Assembly (NCBI RefSeq): GCF_000203915.1
Contig: NC_008390.1
Location: 2,046,001-2,110,000, forward strand
Direction of reading: 5' to 3'
From: Burkholderia ambifaria AMMD
GTDB lineage: Bacteria; Pseudomonadota; Gammaproteobacteria; Burkholderiales; Burkholderiaceae
Length of the DNA stretch: 64,000 nt
Part shown: positions 31,508 to 42,068 of the stretch, piece by piece
Numbering within the stretch: position 1 is the stretch's first letter
Layout of the letters: every line of letters begins with the position of its first letter
Translations under genes and position numbers: made by a program
The notes under the pieces: generated by a model
The model's input: the letters and a program-made list of their open reading frames with translations, nothing else
Database searches by the model: none
What the model was told of the DNA's origin: nothing

Positions 31508-32686
31508 TCAAACGATTTCGAACAGCCCGGCCGCCCCCTGCCCGCCGCCGATGCACATCGTGACGACCACGTATTTCACGCCGCGCCGCTTGCCTTCGAT
31601 CAGCGCATGACCGGTCAGGCGCGCACCCGACACACCGTACGGATGGCCGACCGCGATCGCGCCCCCGTTCACGTTCAGGCGGTCCTCAGGAATCCCGAGC
31701 GTATCGCGACAGTACAGCACCTGCACCGCGAACGCTTCGTTCAGTTCCCACAGGCCGATGTCGTCGACCTTCAGCCCGGCCTGCTTCAGCAGCTTCGGCA
31801 CCGCGAACACCGGCCCGATGCCCATCTCGTCCGGCTCGCAACCGGCCACCGCGAAACCGCGGAACACGCCGAGCGGACGCAGCCCTTCGCGCTGCGCGAC
31901 ATCCGCGTTCATCACCACGCATGCCGACGCGCCGTCCGAGAACTGGCTCGCATTGCCCGCGGTGATCACGCCGCCCGGCACGGCCGAACGGATCTTCGAC
32001 ACGCCTTCGAGCGTCGTGTCGGGCCGGATGCCTTCGTCGGCCGACACCGTCACGTCCTGCGTGAACAGCCGGCCCGTCGCCTTGTCGGCAATGCCCGCGC
32101 GTACGGTGATCGGCACGATCTCGTCGTTGAAGCGCCCGGCTTCCTGCGCGGCCGCGGCCCGCAGTTGCGACTGCACGCCGTACGCGTCCTGCCGCTCCTT
32201 CGAAATCCCGTAGCGCTTCGCGACGTTCTCCGCCGTCTGCAGCATGTTCCAGTAGATCTCCGGCTTGTGCTCGACGAGCCAGCCTTCCTGGACCATGTGC
32301 CGGTTCATCTCGTTCTGCACGCACGAGATCGATTCGACGCCGCCTGCGATGTACACGTCGCCCTCGCCCGCGATGATCCGCTGCGCGGCGAGCGCGATCG
32401 TCTGCAGGCCGGACGAGCAGAAACGGTTCACCGTCATCCCCGGCACGCTCACCGGCAGCCCGGCGCGCAGCGCGATCTGCCGCGCGATGTTGGCGCCGGT
32501 CGCGCCTTCGGGGTTCGCGCAACCCATGATCACGTCCTCGATGCGCGCGGGGTCGAGCTTCGCGCGTTCGAGCGCGGCCGCGACCACGTGGCCGCCGAGC
32601 GTCGCGCCGTGCGTCATGTTGAATGCGCCGCGCCACGATTTCGCGAGCGGCGTGCGTGCGGTCGATACGATTACGGCTTCGGTCAT
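31508..32686 (-). CDS. Acetyl-CoA acyltransferase (thiolase)
   Basis: A 392-residue thiolase. Nucleophilic Cys in [18 protein letters not shown], and the C-terminal HAICIGGGQG-type motif as [33 protein letters not shown] carries the active-site His. It removes acetyl-CoA in beta-oxidation or makes acetoacetyl-CoA; company with a FadB-like enzyme and an acyl-CoA ligase on the same strand argues for fatty-acid oxidation. Confidence 0.9.
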   Translation of the reverse strand: MTEAVIVSTARTPLAKSWRGAFNMTHGATLGGHVVAAALERAKLDPARIEDVIMGCANPEGATGANIARQIALRAGLPVSVPGMTVNRFCSSGLQTIALAAQRIIAGEGDVYIAGGVESISCVQNEMNRHMVQEGWLVEHKPEIYWNMLQTAENVAKRYGISKERQDAYGVQSQLRAAAAQEAGRFNDEIVPITVRAGIADKATGRLFTQDVTVSADEGIRPDTTLEGVSKIRSAVPGGVITAGNASQFSDGASACVVMNADVAQREGLRPLGVFRGFAVAGCEPDEMGIGPVFAVPKLLKQAGLKVDDIGLWELNEAFAVQVLYCRDTLGIPEDRLNVNGGAIAVGHPYGVSGARLTGHALIEGKRRGVKYVVVTMCIGGGQGAAGLFEIV

Positions 32687-32735
32687 GCGAGTCTCCTTCG
32701 GTCCTGCTTCATGTCCTGAATCGGATGGGAATGCG

Positions 32736-33368
32736 CTACGCCGTCGGGCGTGCGCCCGCGGACGTCACATGTGCGACGCCCGCCGCCTGCATCTGTTGCC
32801 ATGCGTGCGCGAGCGACCCGTTCAGGTCGATCGCACGGCACGCATCGTTGATCACCGCGGCCTCGAAGCCCGCCGCGCGCGCATCGAGCGCGGACCATGC
32901 GACGCAATAGTCGGTCGCGAGCCCGCAACACCACACGCGCTTCGCGCCGAGCTCGCGCAGATAGCCGGCGAGCCCCGTGCGCGTCGTGCGGTCGGCTTCG
33001 ACGAACGCGGAATAGCTGTCGAGCTGGGCGTCGCCGCCCTTGCGGATCACGAGCCTCGCGTGCGGAATGTCGAGATCGCGATGCAGCGCCGCGCCTTCGG
33101 TATCCTGCACGCAGTGCACGGGCCATAGCACCTGCTCGCCGTACGGCAGCGCGAGCGGCGAGAACGGTTCGTGCCCCGGGTGGTTCGCGGCGAACGACAC
33201 GTGTTCGCGCGGGTGCCAGTCCTGCGTCAGCACGACCTGGTCGAAGCGCTGCGCGAGCGCGTTGATCACCGGCACGACCGCATCGCCGTCCGGCACCGCG
33301 AGTGCGCCGCCCGGCATGAAGTCGTACTGCACGTCGATCACGAGCAATACGTCGTCGGTGCGTTTCAT
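32736..33368 (-). CDS. pncA: Nicotinamidase
   Basis: A 210-residue PncA. Catalytic Asp in [14 protein letters not shown], Lys in VIRKGGD and Cys in [15 protein letters not shown]; metal ligands in [10 protein letters not shown] (Asp, His, His). It hydrolyses nicotinamide to nicotinate for NAD salvage. It lies between the thiolase and the hydratase/dehydrogenase, but unrelated in pathway; shared transcription is likely from spacing (about 45-50 bases each side). Confidence 0.92.
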   Translation of the reverse strand: MKRTDDVLLVIDVQYDFMPGGALAVPDGDAVVPVINALAQRFDQVVLTQDWHPREHVSFAANHPGHEPFSPLALPYGEQVLWPVHCVQDTEGAALHRDLDIPHARLVIRKGGDAQLDSYSAFVEADRTTRTGLAGYLRELGAKRVWCCGLATDYCVAWSALDARAAGFEAAVINDACRAIDLNGSLAHAWQQMQAAGVAHVTSAGARPTA

Positions 33369-33413
33369 TGCGTTTCTCCTTGCGGGCTTGGCCGTGCCGT
33401 CACGCGCGGCTCG

Positions 33414-35498
33414 TCAGTCGTTGAATCCGCGTCCGGCCGCCGCCCGCTCGACGATCGACGGCGCGAGCTGCCACGCGTCGCCGTTCGGCGCGGCCGCGTA
33501 GCGGCGAATCGCCCGCTCGACGTTGTAGAGGCCGACCATGTCCGCGTACAGCATCGGGCCGCCGCGCCAGAGCGGGAAGCCGTAGCCGGTCAGGTAGACC
33601 ATGTCGATGTCGGACGCCTTCGACGCGATCTTCTCCTCGAGAATCTTCGCGCCTTCGTTGACGAGCGCGAACACGAGCCGCTCGACGATCTCGTCGTCGC
33701 CAATCTTGCGCCGCTCGACGCCGCGCTCCTTCGAATACGCGACGACCATTTCGTCGACGAGTGCCGACGGCTTCGCCTTGCGATCGCCCGGCACGTAGTC
33801 GTACCAGCCGCCGCCCGTCTTCTGGCCGAAGCGGCCCAGTTCGCACAGGCGGTCGGCGATCTTCGAATACTGCAGATCGGGCTTCTCGACGTAGCGGCGC
33901 TTGCGGATCGCCCAGCCGATGTCGTTGCCGGCAAGATCGCTCATCCGGAACGGGCCCATCGCGAAACCGAACTTCTCGATCGCACGATCGACCTGCGCGG
34001 GCAGCGCGCCCTCCTCGAGCATGAAGAGCGCCTGGCGGATGTACTGCTCGATCATCCGGTTGCCGATGAAGCCGTCGCACACGCCCGACACGACCGCCGT
34101 CTTGCGGATCTTCTTGGCGACCGCCATCACGGTCGCGAGCACGTCCTTCGCGGTCTGCGCGCCGCGCACGACCTCGAGCAGCTTCATCACGTTCGCGGGG
34201 CTGAAGAAGTGCATGCCGACCACGTCCTGCGGACGCTTCGTGAACGCGGCGATCTTGTCGACGTCGAGCGTCGACGTGTTCGACGCGAGGATCGCGCCCG
34301 GCTTCGCCACCGCGTCGAGCTGGCCGAACACCTGCTCCTTCACGCCGAGCTCCTCGAACACGGCCTCGACGATCAGGTCCGCGTCCTTCAGGTCGTCATA
34401 GGACAGCGTCGGCGTGATCAGCGCCATGCGCGCGTCGAGCTTCTGCTGCGTGAGCTTGCCCTTCTTCACCTGCGCGTCGTAGTTCTTGCGGATCGTGGCC
34501 AGCCCGCGCTCGAGTGCGTCCTGCTTCGTCTCGAGCAGCGTGACGGGCAGGCCCGCGTTGATGAAGTTCATCGCGATCCCGCCGCCCATCGTGCCCGCGC
34601 CGATCACGCCGACGCGGCGAATCTCGCGCACCGGCGTATCGGCCGGCACGTCGGGAATCTTGCTCGCCGCGCGCTCGCCGAAGAATGCATGCCGCAGCGC
34701 ACGGCTTTCCGGCGTCATCATCAGCGCGACGAAGCCCTCGCGCTCGGCGACGCTGCCCTTGTCGAAGCCGTTCAGCACGCCGGCTTCGATCGCGTCGATG
34801 CACTTGTGCGGCGCGGGGAAATTCGGCGCGGCGGCCCGCGCCGAATTGCGCGCGAACTGGATGAAACCCGCGGCGTTCTCGTGGACGATCTTGCGATCGC
34901 GCACGCGCGGGTGCGGCCCCTTCTGCGCACCGACCTTGCGCGCGAACGCGACGGCCGCGTCGAGCAGGTCGCCGTCGGCCATCGCGTCGAACAGCCCGCT
35001 GTTCGCGAGTTGCTCCGACGGCACCGGGGCGCCCGACACGATCATGTTCAGCGCGGTTTCGAGGCCCACCGCACGCGGCAGCCGCTGCGTGCCGCCCGCG
35101 CCCGGCAGCAGGCCGAGCTTCACTTCCGGCAGCGCGACCTGCGCGCCGGGCGCCGCGACGCGATAGTGCGCGCCGAGCGCGAGCTCCAGCCCGCCGCCCA
35201 TCACGACGCTGTGCAGCGCCGCGACGACCGGCTTCGCGCTCGCCTCCACCGCGCGAATCACGGTGTGCAGCGTCGGCTCCTGCAGGGCCTTCGGGGTATT
35301 GAATTCGGTGATGTCGGCGCCGCCCGAGAACGCGCGGCCCGCGCCCGTCAGCACGATCGCCGTGACCGACGGATCCTGCAGGGCGCGATCGAGCGCGTCC
35401 ATGACGCCCTGGCGCGTCGACAGGCCGAGCCCGTTGACGGGCGGATTGTTGAGCGTGATGACGGCCACGCCGTCGCGAGTCGAATAGTCCACTGCCAT
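33414..35498 (-). CDS. Enoyl-CoA hydratase / 3-hydroxyacyl-CoA dehydrogenase (FadB/FadJ-type)
   Basis: A 694-residue two-step beta-oxidation enzyme. Hydratase domain residues 1-190: oxyanion-hole segments GAGRAFSGGADITEF and VVMGGGLELALGAHYRV. NAD-binding dehydrogenase from about 295: VGVIGAGTMGGGIAMNFINA, then MHFFSPANVMKLLEVV with the catalytic His. GGAGG before ATG 35498. It works with the thiolase and ligase encoded beside it. Confidence 0.92.
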   Translation of the reverse strand: MAVDYSTRDGVAVITLNNPPVNGLGLSTRQGVMDALDRALQDPSVTAIVLTGAGRAFSGGADITEFNTPKALQEPTLHTVIRAVEASAKPVVAALHSVVMGGGLELALGAHYRVAAPGAQVALPEVKLGLLPGAGGTQRLPRAVGLETALNMIVSGAPVPSEQLANSGLFDAMADGDLLDAAVAFARKVGAQKGPHPRVRDRKIVHENAAGFIQFARNSARAAAPNFPAPHKCIDAIEAGVLNGFDKGSVAEREGFVALMMTPESRALRHAFFGERAASKIPDVPADTPVREIRRVGVIGAGTMGGGIAMNFINAGLPVTLLETKQDALERGLATIRKNYDAQVKKGKLTQQKLDARMALITPTLSYDDLKDADLIVEAVFEELGVKEQVFGQLDAVAKPGAILASNTSTLDVDKIAAFTKRPQDVVGMHFFSPANVMKLLEVVRGAQTAKDVLATVMAVAKKIRKTAVVSGVCDGFIGNRMIEQYIRQALFMLEEGALPAQVDRAIEKFGFAMGPFRMSDLAGNDIGWAIRKRRYVEKPDLQYSKIADRLCELGRFGQKTGGGWYDYVPGDRKAKPSALVDEMVVAYSKERGVERRKIGDDEIVERLVFALVNEGAKILEEKIASKASDIDMVYLTGYGFPLWRGGPMLYADMVGLYNVERAIRRYAAAPNGDAWQLAPSIVERAAAGRGFND

Positions 35499-35680
35499 CT
35501 GCCTGCCTCCATGCATCGCGCGCCGGGGTGGCTGCGCTTCATTGTGCGCGGTCGAACGGCCGCATGTCCGGATCGAACGGAGGCAGCATACAACGAAAAA
35601 GCACGGTCGTTCAATTTGAATTTTTCCCGATCCGGGGGCCGGATCGGGCGACCGCGTGGCGGACCGTGGCCGGCCCTGGC

Positions 35681-37324
35681 TTACGGCTCGCCGACCGCCG
35701 TCGGCAGCACGTAGCCGCGGAACGTCTCGCGCAGCTTCAGCTTCTGCAGCTTGCCGGTCGCGGTGTGCGGCAGCGATTCGACGAACACGACGTCGTCGGG
35801 CACCCACCACTTCGCGACCTTGCCTTCGTAGAACGCGAGCAGCGCGTCGCGGGTCAGGTTCGCCCCCTCGCGCGGCACCACGACGAGCAGCGGACGCTCG
35901 GTCCATTTCGGGTGCGCACAGGCGATGCAGGCGGCTTCGGCGACGCCCGGGTGCGCGATCGCGACGTTCTCGATGTCGATCGAGCTGATCCACTCGCCGC
36001 CGGACTTGATCACGTCCTTGCTGCGGTCGGTGATCTGCAGGAAGCCGTCGGGGTCGATCGTCGCGACGTCGCCGGTGGGGAACCAACCGTCCGACAGCGG
36101 CGACGTGTCGCTCCTGAAGTAGTGATCGATCACCCAGGGCCCGCGCACCTGCAGTTCGCCGAACGCGACGCCATCCCACGGCAGTTCGCGGCCGTCGTCG
36201 CCGACGATCCGCATGTCGACGCCGCAGATCACGCGCCCCTGCTTTTCCAGCAACCGGCGCTGCGTGTCGAGCGGCCGCTGCGACTGCGCCCAGTTCAGCT
36301 TCGCGAGCGTGCCGAGCGGCGACAGCTCGGTCATCCCCCACGCATGGATCACGCGCACGCCGTATTCGTCCTCGAACGTGCGCAGCATCGCGGGCGGGCA
36401 CGCGGAGCCGCCGATCACCGTGCGGTTCAGCGTCGAGAAGCGCACGCCGGCCTCGCGCATGTAGTTCAGCAGCCCGAGCCACACGGTCGGCACGCCCGCG
36501 GAAAACGTCACGCGCTCGGCCTCCATCAGTTCGTACAGCGACTTGCCGTCGAGGTCCTTGCCGGGCAGCACGAGCTTGCCGCCCGTGAGCGGCACCGCGT
36601 ACGGCAGCCCCCACGCGTTCACATGGAACATCGGCACGACGGGCAGCACGGCGTCCAGCGCCGACAGGTTCATCGCGTCGGGCAGTGCGGCGCCGTATGC
36701 GTGCAGCACCGTCGAGCGATGCGAATACAGCACGCCCTTCGGATTGCCGGTCGTGCCCGACGTGTAGCACAGGCCCGACGCCTGCAGCTCGTCGAGGCGC
36801 GGCCAGTCATAGTGGCCGTCTTCGGCGTCGACGAGCGTTTCGTAGCACAGGTACGGCAGCGCGCCGGACGGCACGTGCGCGGCGTCGGTCATCGCGATCC
36901 AGCCCTTCACGTGCGGGCACTGCGGCGCGATCGAATCGACGAGCGGCGCGAAATTGATGTCGAAGAAAACGTAGCGGTCTTCCGCGTGATTGACGATGTA
37001 GGCGATCTGCTCCGGAAAGAGGCGCGGGTTGATCGTGTGGCACACGGCGCCCATTCCGCCGATCCCGTAATACGCCTCCAGGTGCCGGTAGCCGTTCCAG
37101 GCCAGCGTGCCGACGCGGTCGCCCGATTCGACGCCGAGCCGGGCGAGCGCCTGCGCGAGGCGCTTCGCGCGTTGCTCGCAGTCGCGGTACGTGTAGCGAT
37201 GCAGGTCGCCTTCCACGCGCTTCGACACGATCTCCGTGTCGCCCGCATAACGCGCGGCATGCGCGATCAGCGACGACACCAGCAACGGCATGTCCATCAT
37301 CTGGCCCAGCAACGGCTTACCCAT
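35681..37324 (-). CDS. Medium/long-chain acyl-CoA ligase (AlkK-like)
   Basis: A 547-residue ANL-superfamily enzyme. Adenylate motif [20 protein letters not shown], then [20 protein letters not shown] and C-terminal lysine in [14 protein letters not shown]. It activates fatty acids with ATP and CoA, feeding the neighbouring oxidation enzymes. ATG 37324 gives the usual length. It diverges from selO across 163 bases. Confidence 0.9.
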   Translation of the reverse strand: MGKPLLGQMMDMPLLVSSLIAHAARYAGDTEIVSKRVEGDLHRYTYRDCEQRAKRLAQALARLGVESGDRVGTLAWNGYRHLEAYYGIGGMGAVCHTINPRLFPEQIAYIVNHAEDRYVFFDINFAPLVDSIAPQCPHVKGWIAMTDAAHVPSGALPYLCYETLVDAEDGHYDWPRLDELQASGLCYTSGTTGNPKGVLYSHRSTVLHAYGAALPDAMNLSALDAVLPVVPMFHVNAWGLPYAVPLTGGKLVLPGKDLDGKSLYELMEAERVTFSAGVPTVWLGLLNYMREAGVRFSTLNRTVIGGSACPPAMLRTFEDEYGVRVIHAWGMTELSPLGTLAKLNWAQSQRPLDTQRRLLEKQGRVICGVDMRIVGDDGRELPWDGVAFGELQVRGPWVIDHYFRSDTSPLSDGWFPTGDVATIDPDGFLQITDRSKDVIKSGGEWISSIDIENVAIAHPGVAEAACIACAHPKWTERPLLVVVPREGANLTRDALLAFYEGKVAKWWVPDDVVFVESLPHTATGKLQKLKLRETFRGYVLPTAVGEP

Positions 37325-37487
37325 CGTCTTGTTCTCCCGGAAGGACGCGAATCGGTGACCAGCCTTGAAGCGGTGCGCCGGCGTGCGGCCCGTCCACGGC
37401 GGGACGGGCGTCGCGCAACGCATGCGGGCCGCCATGCGGGCGGCGCGGCGCCGCCTTACAATATCGGCTTACCCAGAGGCGCTCAAC

Positions 37488-39056
37488 ATGTCGTTTTCCC
37501 GAAGCGCAGCCGATGCGGCTGACACTCTCCCCGACCTCGCCGCCACGCTCGGCGCGCCGGCCCTTGGCGCGTTCGTCACGCTCGGCGACGCGTTTCATAC
37601 GCGGCTGCCGGCCGCGCCGCTGCCCGCGCCGTACGTCGTCGGCTGTTCCGACGAAGTCGCGCAGCTGCTCGGCCTGCCGGCATCGTTCGCCACCCAGCCC
37701 GGCTTCGCCGAGCTGTTCGCCGGCAACCCGACGCGCGACTGGCCCGCGCACGCACTGCCGTACGCGTCGGTGTATTCCGGTCACCAGTTCGGCGTGTGGG
37801 CCGGCCAGCTCGGCGACGGCCGCGCGCTGACGATCGGCGAACTCCCCGGCACCGACGGCCGACGCTACGAGCTGCAGATCAAGGGCGGCGGCCGCACGCC
37901 GTATTCGCGGATGGGCGACGGCCGCGCGGTGCTGCGTTCGTCGATCCGCGAATTCCTGTGTTCCGAAGCGATGCATCACCTCGGCATCCCGACCACGCGC
38001 GCGCTCACAGTGATCGGCTCCGACCAGCCGGTGGTGCGCGAGGAGATCGAGACGTCGGCCGTGGTCACGCGCGTGTCGGAGAGCTTCGTGCGCTTCGGCC
38101 ACTTCGAGCACTTCTTCTCGAACGATCGCCCGGACCTGTTGCGCCAGCTCGCCGATCACGTGATCGACCGCTTCTATCCCGCGTGCCGCGAGGCCGACGA
38201 TCCGTACCTCGCGCTGCTCGAAGCCGCGACGCTGCGCACGGCCGACCTCGTCGCGCAATGGCAGGCCGTCGGCTTCTGCCACGGCGTGATGAACACCGAC
38301 AACATGTCGATCCTCGGCCTGACGATCGACTACGGCCCGTTCGGCTTCGTCGACGCGTTCGACGCGAATCACATCTGCAACCACTCCGACACGAGCGGCC
38401 GCTACGCGTACCGGATGCAGCCGCGCATCGCGCACTGGAACTGCTACTGCCTCGCGCAGGCGCTGCTGCCACTGATCGGGCTGCAGCACGGCATCGCCGA
38501 CGACGATGCGCGCGCCGAGCGCGCGGTCGACGACGCGCAGGCCGTGCTCGCGAAGTTTCCGGAGCGCTTCGGCCCCGCGCTCGAACGCGCGATGCGTGCG
38601 AAGCTCGGCCTCGAGCTCGAACGCGAGAACGACGCCGAACTTGCGAACAAGCTGCTCGAAACGATGCACGCGAGCCATGCGGACTTCACGCTGACGTTCC
38701 GCCGCCTCGCGCAGCTGTCGAAGCACGACGCGAGCCGCGACGCGCCGGTGCGCGACCTGTTCATCGATCGCGACGCGTTCGATGCGTGGGCGAACCTCTA
38801 CCGCGAGCGGCTGTCCGAGGAGACGCGCGACGACGCGGCCCGTGCGGCCGCGATGAACCGCGTGAACCCGAAATACGTGCTGCGCAATCATCTGGCCGAA
38901 GTCGCGATCCGGCGCGCGAAGGAAAAGGACTTTTCCGAAGTCGAGCGACTCGCGCAGGTGCTGCGCCGGCCGTTCGACGAACAACCGGAACATGAAGCGT
39001 ATGCGGCATTGCCGCCCGACTGGGCCGGGTCGCTCGAAGTGAGCTGTTCGTCGTGA
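37488..39056 (+). CDS. selO: Protein adenylyltransferase SelO
   Basis: A 522-residue SelO (YdiU/UPF0061) pseudokinase, which transfers AMP from ATP to protein hydroxyls. Signature blocks are [38 protein letters not shown] and [20 protein letters not shown] with the metal ligands. The C-terminus ends SCSS, with Cys where vertebrate SelO has selenocysteine. Adjacent msrB makes sense, since SelO is linked to the redox-stress response. Confidence 0.9.
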   Translation: MSFSRSAADAADTLPDLAATLGAPALGAFVTLGDAFHTRLPAAPLPAPYVVGCSDEVAQLLGLPASFATQPGFAELFAGNPTRDWPAHALPYASVYSGHQFGVWAGQLGDGRALTIGELPGTDGRRYELQIKGGGRTPYSRMGDGRAVLRSSIREFLCSEAMHHLGIPTTRALTVIGSDQPVVREEIETSAVVTRVSESFVRFGHFEHFFSNDRPDLLRQLADHVIDRFYPACREADDPYLALLEAATLRTADLVAQWQAVGFCHGVMNTDNMSILGLTIDYGPFGFVDAFDANHICNHSDTSGRYAYRMQPRIAHWNCYCLAQALLPLIGLQHGIADDDARAERAVDDAQAVLAKFPERFGPALERAMRAKLGLELERENDAELANKLLETMHASHADFTLTFRRLAQLSKHDASRDAPVRDLFIDRDAFDAWANLYRERLSEETRDDAARAAAMNRVNPKYVLRNHLAEVAIRRAKEKDFSEVERLAQVLRRPFDEQPEHEAYAALPPDWAGSLEVSCSS

Positions 39057-39094
39057 CCCGCACGACCCGACCGACCGATCAGGAGAACTCCCAC

Positions 39095-39526
39095 ATGTCA
39101 CACGATACCGACGATAAAACCTACCCGTACCAGAAGGATGACGCCGAGCTGCGCCGCCGGCTCACGCCGATGCAGTACGAGGTCACGCAGCATGCGGCGA
39201 CCGAGCGCGCGTTCACCGGCGAATACACCGACACCGAAGACGCCGGCATCTACAAATGCGTCGTCTGCAGCACGCCGCTGTTCGAATCCGGCGCGAAATT
39301 CCATTCGGGCTGCGGCTGGCCCAGCTATTTCAAGCCGCTGAACGGCGAGGTGATCGACGAGAAGATCGACCGCACGCACGGGATGGTGCGCGTCGAGGTC
39401 CGCTGCAACCATTGCGGCGCGCATCTCGGCCACGTGTTCGAGGACGGCCCGCGCGACAAGACCGGTTTGCGGTACTGCATCAATTCGGCTGCGTTAAACT
39501 TCGAGTCCCGACCCGAAAACGAATGA
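39095..39526 (+). CDS. msrB: Peptide-methionine (R)-S-oxide reductase
   Basis: A 143-residue MsrB. Two zinc CxxC pairs (YKCVVCST and RCNHCGAH), substrate loop [13 protein letters not shown] and catalytic Cys in [13 protein letters not shown]. It reduces methionine-R-sulfoxide in proteins. No signal peptide, so cytoplasmic. It begins 38 bases after selO and is probably in one transcript with it. Confidence 0.93.
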   Translation: MSHDTDDKTYPYQKDDAELRRRLTPMQYEVTQHAATERAFTGEYTDTEDAGIYKCVVCSTPLFESGAKFHSGCGWPSYFKPLNGEVIDEKIDRTHGMVRVEVRCNHCGAHLGHVFEDGPRDKTGLRYCINSAALNFESRPENE

Positions 39527-39650
39527 GCGGCGCCGGACGGATCGGTCGGACAGCCTTGCCGGCTGCGCCGATCCCGGACGGTGTCGCCTGGCGGGTCCCC
39601 ACAACGGTGAAAGGCCGCGCGATGCGGTCTTTCACGCAGCTGCGAGCGCC

Positions 39651-40181
39651 ATGAAATTCCTGTTCGATCTGTTTCCGATCATCCTGTTTTTCGCCGCCTT
39701 CAAGGTCTGGGGCATCTTTACCGCCACCGCCGTCGCGATCGTCGCGACACTGGCCCAGGTCGCGTGGGTCGCCTTCCGGCACCGGAAGGTCGACACGATG
39801 CTGTGGGTCAGTCTCGGCGTGATCGTCGTCTTCGGCGGCGCCACCCTCGTCCTACATGACGAAAAATTCATTCAATGGAAACCGACAGTGCTGTACTGGT
39901 TGTTTGCGATCGGGCTGCTCGCCGCACGCTATGCGTTCGGCAACAACCTGATCGAGAAGATGATGGGCAAGCAGCTCACGCTGCCGCATCCCGTGTGGGA
40001 CAAGCTGAACGTCGCGTGGGCGCTGTTCTTCGCGGTGCTCGGCGTCGCGAACCTGTACGTGGTGCACAACTACACCGAATCGCAGTGGGTGAACTTCAAG
40101 CTGTTCGGGACGACGGGCGCGATGGTCGTGTTCATCATCCTGCAGAGCCTGTGGCTCACGAAGTACCTGAAGGACGAGTGA
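39651..40181 (+). CDS. yciB: Inner-membrane septation protein YciB (IspZ family)
   Basis: A 176-residue protein with five transmembrane helices, starting [20 protein letters not shown], typical of YciB/IspA. It is needed for normal septation and envelope integrity. bolA starts one base after its stop, so the two are co-translated; this yciB-bolA-ppiC cluster is conserved in Burkholderia. Confidence 0.88.
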   Translation: MKFLFDLFPIILFFAAFKVWGIFTATAVAIVATLAQVAWVAFRHRKVDTMLWVSLGVIVVFGGATLVLHDEKFIQWKPTVLYWLFAIGLLAARYAFGNNLIEKMMGKQLTLPHPVWDKLNVAWALFFAVLGVANLYVVHNYTESQWVNFKLFGTTGAMVVFIILQSLWLTKYLKDE

Positions 40182-40182
40182 C

Positions 40183-40491
40183 ATGACCGACGCCTTTCTC
40201 GACGCCTCGCCCGACGAGCGCATCGCGCTGATCGAAGCGCGCCTGACCGCCTCGCTCGCCCCGCTGTCGCTCACGGTGCGCGACGACAGCGCGCAGCATG
40301 CGGGCCACGCCGGCGCGGCCGCCGGCGGCCACTACACGGTCACGATCGTGTCGGCCGCATTCGCGGGCAAGCCACGCGTGGCGCGGCACCGGCTGGTGTA
40401 TGATGCGCTCGCTGATGCGATGCAGCGCGGCATTCACGCGCTCGCGATCGTGGCTTATACGCCCGAAGAATTCAACGAATCTTCAATCTAG
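40183..40491 (+). CDS. bolA: BolA-like protein
   Basis: A 102-residue BolA-fold protein: RIALIEARLTASLAPLSLTV, GGHYTVTIVSAAFAGKPRVA with the invariant His, then RHRLVYDALADAM. BolA proteins act with monothiol glutaredoxins in iron-sulfur trafficking and in morphology control. Embedded between yciB and the foldase gene. Confidence 0.87.
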   Translation: MTDAFLDASPDERIALIEARLTASLAPLSLTVRDDSAQHAGHAGAAAGGHYTVTIVSAAFAGKPRVARHRLVYDALADAMQRGIHALAIVAYTPEEFNESSI

Positions 40492-40509
40492 TCTCAACAG
40501 GAATTCCCG

Positions 40510-41292
40510 ATGATCCTGAAATCCCCCCGCCTGTGGGTCGCGGCGGCTGCTTTTGCAGCGGCACCGGCATTCGCCCAGAACATCGCCGTCGTGAACGGCA
40601 CGCCGATTCCGAAGTCGCGCGCCGACGCGATGGTCGCGCAGCTCGTCCAGCAAGGTCAGACCGACAGCCCGCAACTGCAGCAGGCCGTGCGCCAGGAACT
40701 CGTGAACCGCGAAATCCTGATGCAGGAAGCGATCCGCGAAGGCATCCCGAACCGTCCGGACGTGAAGGCGCAGGTCGCCGTCGCGCAGCAGACGGTCGTG
40801 CTGCGCTCGATGATCGAGAGCTTCCTGAAGAAGAACCAGCCGACCGACGCGGAAGTGAAGGCGCGCTATGACGAGCTCGTGAAGGGTGCCGGCGGCAACC
40901 GCGAGTACCACCTGCATCACATCCTCGTCGAAAGCGAGCAACAAGCGAAGGACCTGATCGCGAAGATCAAGGGCGGCGCGAAGTTCGAGGATCTCGCGAA
41001 GCAGTACTCGAAGGATCCGGGTTCGGGCAAGAATGGCGGCGACCTCGACTGGTCCGATCCGAAGGCGTACGTGCCGGAATTCGCGGCGGCCGCGCAGAAG
41101 CTGCAGAAAGGCCAGATGACCGACACGCCGGTGAAGACGCAGTTCGGCTGGCACATCATCCGTGCCGACGACATCCGCGACGTCGCCCCGCCGCCGTTCG
41201 ACCAGGTGAAGGCGCAGATCGCGCAGCAGATCGTGCAGCAAAAGCTGCAGGCGTTCGAGGAAGGTCTGCGCCAGCAGGCGAAGATCCAGTAA
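40510..41292 (+). CDS. Periplasmic peptidyl-prolyl isomerase, parvulin type
   Basis: A 260-residue PpiC/PrsA-like foldase with a Sec signal peptide (AAAAFAAAPAFAQ), an N-terminal helical chaperone part and a parvulin domain at about residues 133-225 (YHLHHILVESEQQAKDLIAK, then FGWHIIRADDIRDV). It assists folding of outer-membrane and periplasmic proteins. A clear terminator follows. Confidence 0.88.
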   Translation: MILKSPRLWVAAAAFAAAPAFAQNIAVVNGTPIPKSRADAMVAQLVQQGQTDSPQLQQAVRQELVNREILMQEAIREGIPNRPDVKAQVAVAQQTVVLRSMIESFLKKNQPTDAEVKARYDELVKGAGGNREYHLHHILVESEQQAKDLIAKIKGGAKFEDLAKQYSKDPGSGKNGGDLDWSDPKAYVPEFAAAAQKLQKGQMTDTPVKTQFGWHIIRADDIRDVAPPPFDQVKAQIAQQIVQQKLQAFEEGLRQQAKIQ

Positions 41293-41315
41293 CGTCGGCG
41301 ACACTCGCCCACGCC

Positions 41316-41344
41316 AAGGCCGCTCCCTGTGAGCGGCCTTTTTC
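41316..41344 (+). terminator. Terminator of the yciB-bolA-ppiC operon
   Basis: Perfect stem AAGGCCGCTC/GAGCGGCCTT (41316-41325 with 41331-41340), loop CCTGT, then TTTT. Confidence 0.88.
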
Positions 41345-41450
41345 ATGCGTGCGTGCGGCTGCGGCACGCGCCGCGCCGGCTGCGGTCGACCCGCGCGTTG
41401 CGGCCGGGATGCGCATGGATACGGCTCGCGGCCCTGCCCGGCCGCGCAAA

Positions 41451-41479
41451 GAAAAAGCCGCTTCTAAGCGGCTTCTTTT
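41451..41479 (-). terminator. Terminator of the GNAT-purL transcript
   Basis: AAGCCGC/GCGGCTT with A-run on one side and T-run on the other, so it can stop transcription from both directions; mainly it closes the leftward gene ending at 41526. Confidence 0.8.
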
Positions 41480-41525
41480 CGGAACGGCGGGATCCGGTAT
41501 CCTGTACGGCCAGCGCGGCGAACCG

Positions 41526-42068
41526 CTATGCCGGATAGAACGCAGCGTGATAGCGGACCTCACCCGACGGCCGCAGTGCGGCTTCGTCGAACGCCAGCGC
41601 GAGGAAATACTCGCGCGGCGCATCCGCGAACACGAGATCGCCGGACGGCACGAAGCCGAAACGCGCGTAGTACGCGGGATCGCCGAGCACGACGCAGCCG
41701 CGCGCACCGAGCCGGCGCAATGCGTCGAGCCCTGTGCGCACGAGCCCCGCACCGATGCTCCGGCGCCGGCATTCGGGCCGCACCGCGAGCGGTGCGAGCC
41801 CGTACCAAGCGTGGCTGCCGGCCGGCGCGCCGCCGATCGACACCGGCGAGAACGCGACGTGACCGACCACGCGCTCGTCGCGCTCCGCGACGAGCGATAC
41901 GCCAAGCGCACCATCCGCGCGCAGCGCGTCGACAATCTGCCGCTCGAGCTGCCCGTGCTGCGGTTCGTCCGCGAATGCGGCCACGATCACGCGACCGATC
42001 GCATCGACGTCGCTCGCGCGTTCATCGCGCAGCGTGACGATCTCGACCGGTGCGTGCGGATCGAACAT
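41526..42068 (-). CDS. GNAT-family N-acetyltransferase (YhbS-like)
   Basis: A 180-residue GNAT enzyme; the acetyl-CoA site is LAVRPECRRRSIGAGLVRTG, followed by CVVLGDPAYYARFGFVPSGD, the YhbS pattern. Substrate unknown. Its ATG shares a base with the purL stop (TGATG), so it is co-translated with purL; no functional link to purine synthesis is evident. Confidence 0.85.
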   Translation of the reverse strand: MFDPHAPVEIVTLRDERASDVDAIGRVIVAAFADEPQHGQLERQIVDALRADGALGVSLVAERDERVVGHVAFSPVSIGGAPAGSHAWYGLAPLAVRPECRRRSIGAGLVRTGLDALRRLGARGCVVLGDPAYYARFGFVPSGDLVFADAPREYFLALAFDEAALRPSGEVRYHAAFYPA

